This document shows, piece after piece, positions 17,575 through 25,482 of a stretch of 64,000 nt of DNA; position 1 is the first letter of the stretch, and each line of letters opens with the position of its first letter. The DNA lies in NCBI GenBank assembly GCA_035967665.1, contig JAYWLB010000066.1, positions 1 through 64,000 on the forward strand. The letters run 5' to 3'. The notes under the pieces were generated by a model. That model had not been told where the DNA came from and ran no database searches. It worked only from the letters and a program-made list of their open reading frames with translations. Made by a program: the position numbers and the translations under genes. This stretch comes from Arctic95D-9 sp035967665 (lineage in GTDB: Bacteria > Verrucomicrobiota > Verrucomicrobiia > Verrucomicrobiales > DEV007).

Positions 17575-18030
17575 GTGGATCAGGAAAATCAGGAGAGTGT
17601 CAGGGTGGACGTCTGGATCTGGGCGGTGCGCCTGTTCAAGACACGGACGATGGCGGCGGCTGCCTGCAAAAATCAGCAGGTTCTTATCAACGGCGGGCGG
17701 TGTAAGCCGGCGCGTCAGGTTCGCATCGGGGACAGGATCGTGATCAAGCGCGGCATCATGACCCGGACGGTTGAGGTGAAGGCGATTCTCGGGAAGCGGA
17801 TCGGTGCGAAACTGGTCGATGATTTTCTGATTGATCACACTCCGCCGGAGGAATATCAGCAGGCGACTGAAGCGGCTCGTTACGGCCGCTCCTCGGTGCC
17901 GCAGCGGGAGCCGGGTTCGGGACGTCCCACGAAACGCGAGCGCCGCGAGTTGGACGATGTCATGGCGGAGATGAGTGAGGTCGATGTCTCGTTCGAGGAT
18001 TTCCTGAAATCTTTTCTCGAAGGGAGATGA
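17575..18030 (+). CDS. S4-domain RNA-binding protein, Hsp15-like
   Basis: This is a 151-residue protein with a GTG start. An S4 RNA-binding domain spans about residues 9-70 (VRVDVWIWAVRLFKTRTMA, VLINGGRCKPARQVRIGDRIVI). The family includes Hsp15 (HslR), which recycles 50S subunits carrying stalled nascent chains. The C-terminal half is charged and contains RPTKRERRELD, a segment seen in many bacterial Hsp15 homologues. It is cytoplasmic. Its place directly after ispE fits a housekeeping operon rather than a heat-shock unit; no heat-shock promoter is visible. Confidence 0.85.
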   Translation: MDQENQESVRVDVWIWAVRLFKTRTMAAAACKNQQVLINGGRCKPARQVRIGDRIVIKRGIMTRTVEVKAILGKRIGAKLVDDFLIDHTPPEEYQQATEAARYGRSSVPQREPGSGRPTKRERRELDDVMAEMSEVDVSFEDFLKSFLEGR

Positions 18031-18096
18031 TCCGTTTGAGGTTTCCCCGAAACTTCCTGCTTTCGTTTTCCCGCTCCATCCCTTTACTTTATCGCT

Positions 18097-19767
18097 ATGG
18101 CAAGACCAGCATGGGCGGAGGAAATTCGCCGCCTTTATCTCTCCAGTGCAACGAACCAGTTCGTCCTGCATGGCAATGTGAATGATCGGCTTCTCATTGA
18201 GGACGCTGATGGATCTCAGGCATCTGTGGGAAATCTGATCGACTACCTCAAAGACGTTCAACTGAGCCGGTTTGATATTGTCTTGAGCTACGAGCTGGGA
18301 GGAGGACTTCGGCTTGAGCGCGGCGAGGAGCTTTTCCGCAAACTCCGTTTCACCGAAGAGCTTCCTTCAGATCCGGCCAATGCGATTGGCTGCATCGATC
18401 AGTTTTTGCGCTTTCTCGTCAATCTCAGCCGCATCACGCCCGATGAAAGTTCGGACTCATTTGCGGGTCGAAATTATCACGTTGGGATCGTTATCAAGTC
18501 GGCAGAACTCATCTTTCCGGTCTCCAAACAGACGCGCGATTATCAGCTCAATTCGATGGCTTCAGTCGTCCGGGCCTGGTCGCAGGAGACGCATTTTCTC
18601 GATCAGAATCTCGCCGTTATTCTCGTCACAGAGAATTTGAATGACCTCAATCATCTTCTCGCGCACAACCAGCGGTGCTCCCGTATTGAGATTCCGATGC
18701 CGGGTCACGATGAACTGGATGCGGTCTTCTGCCATTTCGAGGAGACTTATCCGAAGGCTCTTGAGAATTTTAAACGCCGTCCCGAATTTCCGGCTTCGCG
18801 ACTCGCGGGGGCGACAATCAGTTCGATCGAGTCGCTTCTGAAGCGGCGGGAGTATGAGGAGCAACCGCTCGAAGAGGATGATCTCTCCGATTTGAAAAAA
18901 TCACTCGTCGAGCGCGATGCCCAGGGGCTTATTGAGTTTCTCGAACCGACCCGGAGCCTCGACGATGTTTATGGCCATGAGGCGGTGAAAAAGTGGATGC
19001 GTCAGGATATTTCGCTGTGGCGTCAGGGGGATCTCGAAGCGATGCCGATGGGCTATCTGCTGTGCGGGCCGGTTGGAACGGGTAAAACCTACCTCGTGGA
19101 ATGCCTCGCCGGAGAGGCAGGGGTTCCTGTCGTGAAACTGAAGAACTTCCGCGATCGGTGGGTTGGCAGTACGGAGGGCAATCTTGAAAAAATCTTCGGA
19201 CTTCTGCACGCGTTAGGGCGTTGCATCGTGTTCATTGATGAAGCCGATCAGGCTTTGGGCAGTCGTGATTCCGGCTCCGGTGACTCGGGAGTCTCAGGTC
19301 GTGTCTATTCGATGATGGCGAAGGAAATGTCTAACACTGACAATCGCGGCCGCATCCTCTGGATTCTTGCTTCGAGCCGGCCCGATTTGATCGAGGTCGA
19401 TTTGAAGCGTCCCGGCCGTGTCGATGTAAAGATTCCGCTCTTCCCCGCGCATTCGCCGGAGGACGGGTATCGATTCATTCGCGCTCTCGGGAAGAAGCAT
19501 CAATTGAATCTACCGAAAGAGTGTCCCGGGGATGTTCTGCCCCTCGTTCCCTCACTCGTTACTCCCGGTGCCGCTGAGTCCATCGCCATGAAAATTTACC
19601 GCCGCGTGAAAACTGAAGGTGTCGAAGCGGTGGTGGGTTTAAGAGACTGCCTCGACGAATATCAGAATCCGATACCCGTGGAGATTATGGATTTCCAGAT
19701 CGAGATCGCGGTTCGCGAGGCGAGTGATCTGGACTTTGTTCCCGATCAGTTTCGGTTGAAGAAATGA
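18097..19767 (+). CDS. AAA+ ATPase with degenerate N-terminal ATPase-like region
   Basis: This is a 556-residue protein. Residues ~290-530 are an intact AAA domain with Walker A GPVGTGKT (324-331), Walker B IVFIDE (377-382), a second-region glycine motif WVGSTEGNLEK and a probable arginine finger/sensor in LKRPGRVDVK. The N-terminal ~240 residues have an ATPase-like rhythm (FVLHGNVNDRLL, then AVILVTENLNDLN, then RIEIPMPGHDEL) but lack a Walker A. It therefore looks like a dead AAA module fused to a live one. The substrate is unknown. The closest architectures are FtsH/CDC48-like remodelers without a protease domain. The gene is 66 bp after the S4 gene. Confidence 0.82.
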   Translation: MARPAWAEEIRRLYLSSATNQFVLHGNVNDRLLIEDADGSQASVGNLIDYLKDVQLSRFDIVLSYELGGGLRLERGEELFRKLRFTEELPSDPANAIGCIDQFLRFLVNLSRITPDESSDSFAGRNYHVGIVIKSAELIFPVSKQTRDYQLNSMASVVRAWSQETHFLDQNLAVILVTENLNDLNHLLAHNQRCSRIEIPMPGHDELDAVFCHFEETYPKALENFKRRPEFPASRLAGATISSIESLLKRREYEEQPLEEDDLSDLKKSLVERDAQGLIEFLEPTRSLDDVYGHEAVKKWMRQDISLWRQGDLEAMPMGYLLCGPVGTGKTYLVECLAGEAGVPVVKLKNFRDRWVGSTEGNLEKIFGLLHALGRCIVFIDEADQALGSRDSGSGDSGVSGRVYSMMAKEMSNTDNRGRILWILASSRPDLIEVDLKRPGRVDVKIPLFPAHSPEDGYRFIRALGKKHQLNLPKECPGDVLPLVPSLVTPGAAESIAMKIYRRVKTEGVEAVVGLRDCLDEYQNPIPVEIMDFQIEIAVREASDLDFVPDQFRLKK

Positions 19768-19813
19768 GGACGGGGAACCGCTGGCCGGTGCTGATTACGG
19801 CTGATCCGGAAAA

Positions 19814-19960
19814 ATGAAGCTTCAAAAATATCAGCTGAAGCAATCGCAGCCTGACCGCGTTTTTGAGCGCAAGTTAGCGTTCATGAGCGGTTGGGAGTTC
19901 TTCGATTTGCATCTCTCTTTGAAACTTTTAAGCGGCCCCGGAGTTTTATTCCCTGAATGA
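19814..19960 (+). CDS. Possible 48-residue small ORF overlapping the next gene
   Basis: An ATG at 19814 opens a 48-codon frame (beginning MKLQKYQLKQSQ, ending GVLFPE) whose TGA overlaps the ATG of the following secreted protein (ATGA at 19957-19960). That overlap is typical of coupled genes, but no clear ribosome site or homology is seen, and the frame may be chance. It is the only content recognised in the 189-bp gap. Confidence 0.25.
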   Translation: MKLQKYQLKQSQPDRVFERKLAFMSGWEFFDLHLSLKLLSGPGVLFPE

Positions 19961-20586
19961 AAGGCATACTCATCATCACACTCACTTTTGCCGGTTTGCT
20001 TCAGGCTCAGGAGGAGGTGGATTCCTTTCTACCTCAGATCGTAGAGGCGTCGGATTTTACGGCCGTGCAAACGCAGTCGCCTTTCTTTCGCAGTCTCAAT
20101 CTCAGCGATTCTCTTATTCTCACCGGCGTGGCTGAGGTGAATAACGAGCAGGTCGCGACGCTGTTAAACAAGGAGACCAACGAAACCTTTGTGGTTTCCA
20201 GTCAGCTCAATTCGCAGGGCTGGAAGATGGTTGAGTTGAAGAATGATCCCGATCTTGAAAAAGTCGCCGCGAAAGTGTCCGTCGAAGGCGGTGAGGTGGT
20301 TACGATTCGCTATTCAGAATTGCAGCTCAAACCCGGTCAGACGCGTCCGGGCGGCGGCCCTCCGGTTGAGGAATCCGAATCCCGCGATCGAAGGGGACGT
20401 GGTGACGGCGATGGTCGGCGCGGTCCTCCCTCTGAGATAAGGGAAAAAATGGGGCAGCTCAGTGAAGAGCAACGAGGGAAATTGTTCGATAAAATGCGCG
20501 AATTTCGTGAGAAAAACCCCGATATGCCCCGCGAGGAAATGGGTAAATACATGGTGAAGGAGATGGAGAAGATGGGGGCGAAATAG
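19957..20586 (+). CDS. Secreted hypothetical protein with Gly/Arg-rich linker
   Basis: This is a 209-residue protein with a signal peptide (MKGILIITLTFAGLLQAQ). Residues 20-125 appear to form a beta-rich domain (LILTGVAEVNNEQVATL, TFVVSSQLN). This is followed by a Pro/Gly/Arg/Asp-rich linker (about 128-155) and a charged C-terminal helix (KMGQLSEEQRGKLFDKMREF). No family is recognised. Secreted proteins with this style of charged tail are common in Verrucomicrobiota. The large mechanosensitive channel gene follows about 130 bp downstream on the same strand. Confidence 0.65.
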   Translation: MKGILIITLTFAGLLQAQEEVDSFLPQIVEASDFTAVQTQSPFFRSLNLSDSLILTGVAEVNNEQVATLLNKETNETFVVSSQLNSQGWKMVELKNDPDLEKVAAKVSVEGGEVVTIRYSELQLKPGQTRPGGGPPVEESESRDRRGRGDGDGRRGPPSEIREKMGQLSEEQRGKLFDKMREFREKNPDMPREEMGKYMVKEMEKMGAK

Positions 20587-20712
20587 AGTGTGTCTTTCTT
20601 TTGAATTCGACGAAGTGATGGCCACGCGGCCGCTTTCCGCTTCACCGGCGTGCGCTTGAGTCGCCATTTTAATTTTTGATTTTCCGGTTCGGTGGGCGAT
20701 TGGGAAGGAGGC

Positions 20713-23700
20713 ATGTATCGTATCTTGATTTGTTTTTCTCCCCCGATGACCCGTCCGCTGTTTCTTGTTCTTGCTCTAACTGTTTTAGGTGGTTTCAGCG
20801 GGATCGTATTATCCCAGGAGGCTGCTGCTCCTGCTCCTCCTGAGAAACCGGCTACTGCTCCCGCTGAGAAGCCGTCCGGAAAAGAGGCGATTGAGGCCGA
20901 GGCGAAGATTGAGGCCGGTTTCAAAGAGAAAACAAAAGCCATCGCGTCCGCTACCGAGAAGCTCGCGGGTGCTTCCACGCTGCTTGAAGGGGAGGGAATG
21001 CCCGACAATTCGACCGCAATCGATAAAGCGACCTTGAGGGAGCGAGCCGCCCTGGTGAAGGCGAGTCTCGACAAGGTAAGGGTCGAGTTGCAGGCCCATC
21101 GTGATGAGGAACAGCGGCGTCTCGATCGGATGAACGAGATTCCCCAGCTCATTGAGACTTTAAATTCAAACAGGGCAAAAGATTCAGTCGAAAAGGGAGC
21201 GGCAGCGGATTCGAGTGAATTGGTAGATCAAAAGATCGCGGCGCTGCAGGCTGAGCGTGATTACTATCGAGCGGCGGCAGGGCTTTTTGCTGCAAATGGT
21301 GTTTACCTGGGAAAGCGTTCCGCTGCCCTGGAATTGTCAAATACGGCCTGGCAGGCGCTGGTCGACAATGAACGGATTGCTGATGCGAAGGAGGCGGAGG
21401 AATCTGCAAAGGAGAATGTAAAAACGATCAAAGATGATCCGAAGGCAGAGGCAATCGCGAAAGAGACTGCAAAGCTTGCCGAGGAGAGCCGTGTTCTTAC
21501 TCAGGACCTGATCGAGGCGAAGGAGGAACTTTCATCGCTAACGGTTCTTCGTCAGGTTGTATCCGATCAATATGCAAATGCGAAGCGCCGCGTGAACCTG
21601 CTTCGCGATGCCAAGTTACCCATTGATTCAACCACGGGGAGGCTCCTGCGCAGTCAGCGAAAGGATTTGCCGTCGCCTACAGCGCTGCGAAATCAATTGC
21701 GGGAGTCGTTGCGGGACGCTGCGCAGGTGCAGTTGGATCTCTTCGAGCGGGAGTCTGATTTAACCCGCAATGCGATCGAAGAGGATGAGAACGGCGGGGC
21801 GGTTGAAGCCGCGAGAACCCGTCTCGTGGACCAGTTGCGAAAGATCAACAAGGACAGTCGCGACTACTTGAGTACGCTTTCTGAGACTGCAGCGGAATTG
21901 CGCGGTCTCTCTCTCGAGACAGAGCAGTTTGCCGAATACATCGACGAGCGTCTTCTCTGGATTCAGAGCAGTGCACCGATCGCTCTAAGTGACATCAATG
22001 AAGAGCGGCAGGCGATCGCTACGATGTTGAAAGCGAGACCTCTTGAGGGGCTGTGGAAACGGATGATTGGGGCTCCGGTATTGCTCGTCGTGGCGATTGC
22101 TATCCTGGGATTGCTGTGTTACCGCCTGCCGGCTCATCACCGCATTCTTGAAGAGCAGGGAAGGATAGCGGAGAGACGGAGCTGTCACTTTATCCGGCCA
22201 ACGTTGATATCGCTGCTGATGACTTTGCTCATCGCCATGCCGATACCGTTTGTGAGCTGGTATCTCTTCAGTCGAGCGGGGGACACCTCGGCCGGGGTGG
22301 TTGAAGGGCTTCGCAATTTAAGCGCTTTTTTGACTCTGATAATGTTCTTTCTGGCCCTGACTTTGCCTGACGGAATTCTCGTAAAGCATATCGGAGTTTC
22401 AGAGGACCGTGTTTCGCTACTTCGTCGCAATTTGAAATGGGTCGCTGTTGTGATCCCCCCTTTGATCTTCCTCGCCAACGCGCTGCCGGTGGACTCTCCT
22501 TCACTGGACTCGGCGGGGCGGATATTCTTCATCTTTCTCGTCGCCTGCCCGATGATATTCTTTATCCGGATTTTGAACCCCGCCCGGGGATTGGTTCGCT
22601 TGCATGGTGAGCCGAGTGAAAGGCTGGCCTGGATTTGTTTCCTGCTAGGGCTTTTTCTGCCGGCTCTTTTGATTATCGGGGCTGCGAGTGGGTTCTATGC
22701 ATCTGTGCAACAGTTGCGGATTCAGATTCTGCTTTCAGTGCTGATTGTTGTTACGGTCCTCTTCCTCATGGCACTGCTGCACCGCTGGATTTTGGTCTCG
22801 CGCAGACGAATGGTAGCATCACGAAAGGAGATCCCATCGGTTTCATCTCTCCAGGAAGAGGGGGAGGAGAGTCACGAGAAGGAAGAGGTTGTCAAAATCG
22901 AGGAGCAGACTCTCCGACTGGTTAGGGCTGCAGGGATTACTTTTGCCGTCTTCGGCTTGTGGGGTGTCTGGCTTTCCTCGCTTCCTGCGTTGGCGGTGCT
23001 GGATAGCGTGACGCTCTGGAAGGATAGTTCTCCGCCTCAGGTTCAGACGACGGTTAATCCTCTTGAATCGGTTACGTCGCTTTCCGGGGTAAGCGATTCG
23101 GAAGCATCAGAGTCCGTGAAAGTCAGTAAAATTGACAATGGTGTCGTCTCCCTTCAGGACTTGCTCTTCGCCATGCTGACGCTCGTTTTGACCTTTGTGG
23201 CGGCCAATAATATTCCGGGATTGATAGCCCTCGCTTTTTCAAGGCACTTGAGAATTGATGCGGGGAACAGCTTTGCGATTACGACGACGATCCGGTATTT
23301 GATTATGTTCGTCGGCTTCATAATTGCCTTTGCCTGGATTGATATTACCTGGGGAAAAGTTCAGTGGCTGGCTGCTGCGGTCACTGTGGGAATTGGCTTT
23401 GGATTGCAGGAAATTTTTGCCAATTTCGTCGCGGGCCTGATCCTCCTTTTTGAAAAGCCGATCCGGATAGGGGATACCGTCACAGTGGGGGATGTGTCAG
23501 GGAAAGTGACGCAGATTCGCATACGGGCGACTACGATTCGTCAGTTTAATCACCGCGAGCTGGTTGTCCCGAACAAGGAGTTTATTACAGGGCAGTTGGT
23601 TAACTGGACGTTAAGCGATTCGGTTCTGCGTGTTGAGGTTCTGGTGGGCATTGCTTATGGTTCCGACACGGAGCGGGCCAGACAGATTTTGTATGATGTC

Positions 23701-23979
23701 GCTGCAGAAGATGAGTCGATTCTGGACAATCCCGAGCCGAGAGTTCTCTTCACTGCTTTTGGAGACAGCACCTTGAATTTTGAATTAAGGGCCCAGGTGG
23801 GCGCGGTCGAGGATTTGGTGACAACGCAGAGCCGACTTCATTTTGAAATCGATAAGCGTTTTCGCGAGGCCGGTATCGAGATCGCCTTTCCTCAGCAGGA
23901 TATTCACATTCGCTCAGGTCTCCCCCATATGGTCGCGCAGGTTTCCGCCGAAGGGGAGGAAAAGGAATTGGGTGCATAA
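20713..23979 (+). CDS. Large MscS-family mechanosensitive channel (MscK/MscM-like)
   Basis: This is about 1088 residues from the ATG at 20713, just after GGAAGGAGG; another in-frame ATG at 20746 gives a shorter signal peptide. After the signal comes a ~400-residue periplasmic coiled-coil region rich in Ala/Glu/Lys. About eight or more membrane helices lie between ~450 and ~880. The C-terminal MscS core has VGIGFGLQEIFANFVAGLI (pore helix), then FEKPIRIGDTVTVGDVSG and the beta domain (RATTIRQFNHRELVVPNKE). The size and layout match MscK/YbdG-type channels that release osmolytes on hypo-osmotic shock. The gene ends in a bidirectional terminator. Confidence 0.9.
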   Translation: MYRILICFSPPMTRPLFLVLALTVLGGFSGIVLSQEAAAPAPPEKPATAPAEKPSGKEAIEAEAKIEAGFKEKTKAIASATEKLAGASTLLEGEGMPDNSTAIDKATLRERAALVKASLDKVRVELQAHRDEEQRRLDRMNEIPQLIETLNSNRAKDSVEKGAAADSSELVDQKIAALQAERDYYRAAAGLFAANGVYLGKRSAALELSNTAWQALVDNERIADAKEAEESAKENVKTIKDDPKAEAIAKETAKLAEESRVLTQDLIEAKEELSSLTVLRQVVSDQYANAKRRVNLLRDAKLPIDSTTGRLLRSQRKDLPSPTALRNQLRESLRDAAQVQLDLFERESDLTRNAIEEDENGGAVEAARTRLVDQLRKINKDSRDYLSTLSETAAELRGLSLETEQFAEYIDERLLWIQSSAPIALSDINEERQAIATMLKARPLEGLWKRMIGAPVLLVVAIAILGLLCYRLPAHHRILEEQGRIAERRSCHFIRPTLISLLMTLLIAMPIPFVSWYLFSRAGDTSAGVVEGLRNLSAFLTLIMFFLALTLPDGILVKHIGVSEDRVSLLRRNLKWVAVVIPPLIFLANALPVDSPSLDSAGRIFFIFLVACPMIFFIRILNPARGLVRLHGEPSERLAWICFLLGLFLPALLIIGAASGFYASVQQLRIQILLSVLIVVTVLFLMALLHRWILVSRRRMVASRKEIPSVSSLQEEGEESHEKEEVVKIEEQTLRLVRAAGITFAVFGLWGVWLSSLPALAVLDSVTLWKDSSPPQVQTTVNPLESVTSLSGVSDSEASESVKVSKIDNGVVSLQDLLFAMLTLVLTFVAANNIPGLIALAFSRHLRIDAGNSFAITTTIRYLIMFVGFIIAFAWIDITWGKVQWLAAAVTVGIGFGLQEIFANFVAGLILLFEKPIRIGDTVTVGDVSGKVTQIRIRATTIRQFNHRELVVPNKEFITGQLVNWTLSDSVLRVEVLVGIAYGSDTERARQILYDVAAEDESILDNPEPRVLFTAFGDSTLNFELRAQVGAVEDLVTTQSRLHFEIDKRFREAGIEIAFPQQDIHIRSGLPHMVAQVSAEGEEKELGA

Positions 23980-23980
23980 A

Positions 23981-24008
23981 AAAAGAGCGTGCCGTAGCAC
24001 GCTCTTTT
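23981..24008. terminator. Bidirectional intrinsic terminator
   Basis: AAAAGAGCGTGC (23981-23992) pairs perfectly with GCACGCTCTTTT (23997-24008) across the loop CGTA. T runs flank it in both directions. It separates the convergent mechanosensitive-channel gene (plus) and the dehydrogenase gene (minus). Confidence 0.93.
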
Positions 24009-24036
24009 GAATGAATTTTTTGGAAGTCGGAAACGA

Positions 24037-25035
24037 CTACTTTTTCGCTGACTTCTTCTTAGCTGTCTTCTTCTTAGCTATCGACTTGCGCTTCGCGGTC
24101 TTCTTTTTCGTGCCGGTGCGACCGGGGAAAGTCAGTTCGGCGATGCCCGACTTATCGAGCTCCCCGAGATCGAGCGCGATCATGCGCTTATACTGCTCAG
24201 TGGTTGCCTCATTGAGCGGAAGATTGAGCTTTTTCGACTTGGCAAGGCTTCCGGCGATACCGGAATCTTTTGCCGCATGTGAAGCGGAGAACCAGCAATC
24301 GTGATCGCGATCAATCATGTCTTCGGCATCGGTTTCAAGAACGCGTGAATTGGCTCCGGTTTGAGAGAACACTTCACAAATCATTTTGAGATCGTGTCCG
24401 AGTGATTTGGCAAGGCCGAGACCTTCGGCGAGGCCGGCGGTGTTGATGTTCATGACCATGTTCACGAGTGCTTTCACTTCGGCCGCTTTGCCGACTTTTC
24501 CAATGTGGCGAAGGTTCAGGCTGAGGTCCTCGAGGAGCTTCTTGTTCTTTTTGAAGACTTCGTCTTCGGCTCCAATCATGAGATATAGTTCACCGTTACG
24601 GGCGTGGCTGATACTGCTCGCCATGCAGGCCTCGATGCAGTCGGCTTTGCGCCGCTTTGAGCCTGTAGCGATGGTTTTCTGCATCTCCGGACTGAGTGTG
24701 GCGCAGTTGATGAAGGTTTTACCGGCGGCGTTGGTGAAGAGCGAATCTTTCTTCCCAAGGAAGATTTTCTTCATCGCAGCGTCATCGGTCACGACGGTGA
24801 AGATAATGTCGGCATTGGCCGTGACATCGGCGAGTTTTGTATAAGCGGTAGCGTCAAGTTCCTCGGCGAGGTCATTTGCGGCGGGGCGAAAAACATCGAA
24901 AACAGCCGTCACATTGTAATTGAGGTCATTGAGATGACGGGCCATGTTTGCTCCCATTCTGCCGACTCCAACGAATCCGATTTTCTTGGGGCTGGGACGA
25001 CGGGCGGTTTTTTTCTTTGGGGTTGTTTTACTCAT
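24037..25035 (-). CDS. 3-hydroxyisobutyrate dehydrogenase-family enzyme with lysine-rich tails
   Basis: This 332-residue beta-hydroxyacid dehydrogenase has the NAD(P) motif IGFVGVGRMGANMA (19-32). The catalytic Lys188 and Asn192 lie in VKALVNMVMN. The family's usual substrate segment (DAPVSGG type) is changed to EACMASSISHARNGEL. Both ends are unusual: the first 18 residues carry KKKTARR-type charge, and the last ~26 form a repetitive basic tail (KKKTAKRKSIAKKKTAKKK) like histone H1 or HU extensions. Eukaryotic GLYR1 and related proteins also couple this fold to nucleic-acid binding, so a DNA- or RNA-associated role is conceivable. That is inference. Confidence 0.85.
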   Translation of the reverse strand: MSKTTPKKKTARRPSPKKIGFVGVGRMGANMARHLNDLNYNVTAVFDVFRPAANDLAEELDATAYTKLADVTANADIIFTVVTDDAAMKKIFLGKKDSLFTNAAGKTFINCATLSPEMQKTIATGSKRRKADCIEACMASSISHARNGELYLMIGAEDEVFKKNKKLLEDLSLNLRHIGKVGKAAEVKALVNMVMNINTAGLAEGLGLAKSLGHDLKMICEVFSQTGANSRVLETDAEDMIDRDHDCWFSASHAAKDSGIAGSLAKSKKLNLPLNEATTEQYKRMIALDLGELDKSGIAELTFPGRTGTKKKTAKRKSIAKKKTAKKKSAKK

Positions 25036-25101
25036 GATGAAATCACAGATTGTTCAGGGAAAAACAAAGTGTAACTGAAATTACTTCTTCGCCAAACATT
25101 T

Positions 25102-25482
25102 ATGAAAGAGAGAGACGGGCGGCATCGGGGACTGCAGACATTCAGGGATGCCTGGAGAGGAATTGTTTCAGTGGCGGAATCCGAGTTTAATTTTCGTGTT
25201 CATCTGTTTTGTTTGGTGCCAGTGATAGTGTTCGGGTGCTTTTTTAAAGTGAGTGCTGTGGAATGGGTCGCTTTGACGTTGTGTGTGGGGTTCGTCCTTT
25301 TTGCCGAGATGTTGAATTCGGCTCTTGAATACCTTGCTGATACGGTTCATCCGGAAGTGGATCCCGGGATCGGTAAGGCAAAAGATGCAAGTGCCGGGGC
25401 CGTTCTGGTGGCCTCTCTTGCGGCGGCCACGGTTGCCGCTATCATTTTTATCCCCAAAATATGGAGTCTTTTAACGAAGTAA
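25102..25482 (+). CDS. dgkA: Diacylglycerol/undecaprenol kinase family protein
   Basis: This is a 126-residue three-helix membrane kinase. Conserved features are an amphipathic N-terminus (FRDAWRGIVSVAESEFNFRVHL), the motif EMLNSALEYLADTVHP near residues 69-84 and KAKDASAGAVLVASLAAA near 100. The protein phosphorylates diacylglycerol or undecaprenol using ATP and recycles lipid carriers in envelope synthesis. The Gram-positive-like form is usually an undecaprenol kinase, so lipid specificity is open. Its last 22 nt overlap the start of the following oxidase gene. Confidence 0.9.
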   Translation: MKERDGRHRGLQTFRDAWRGIVSVAESEFNFRVHLFCLVPVIVFGCFFKVSAVEWVALTLCVGFVLFAEMLNSALEYLADTVHPEVDPGIGKAKDASAGAVLVASLAAATVAAIIFIPKIWSLLTK

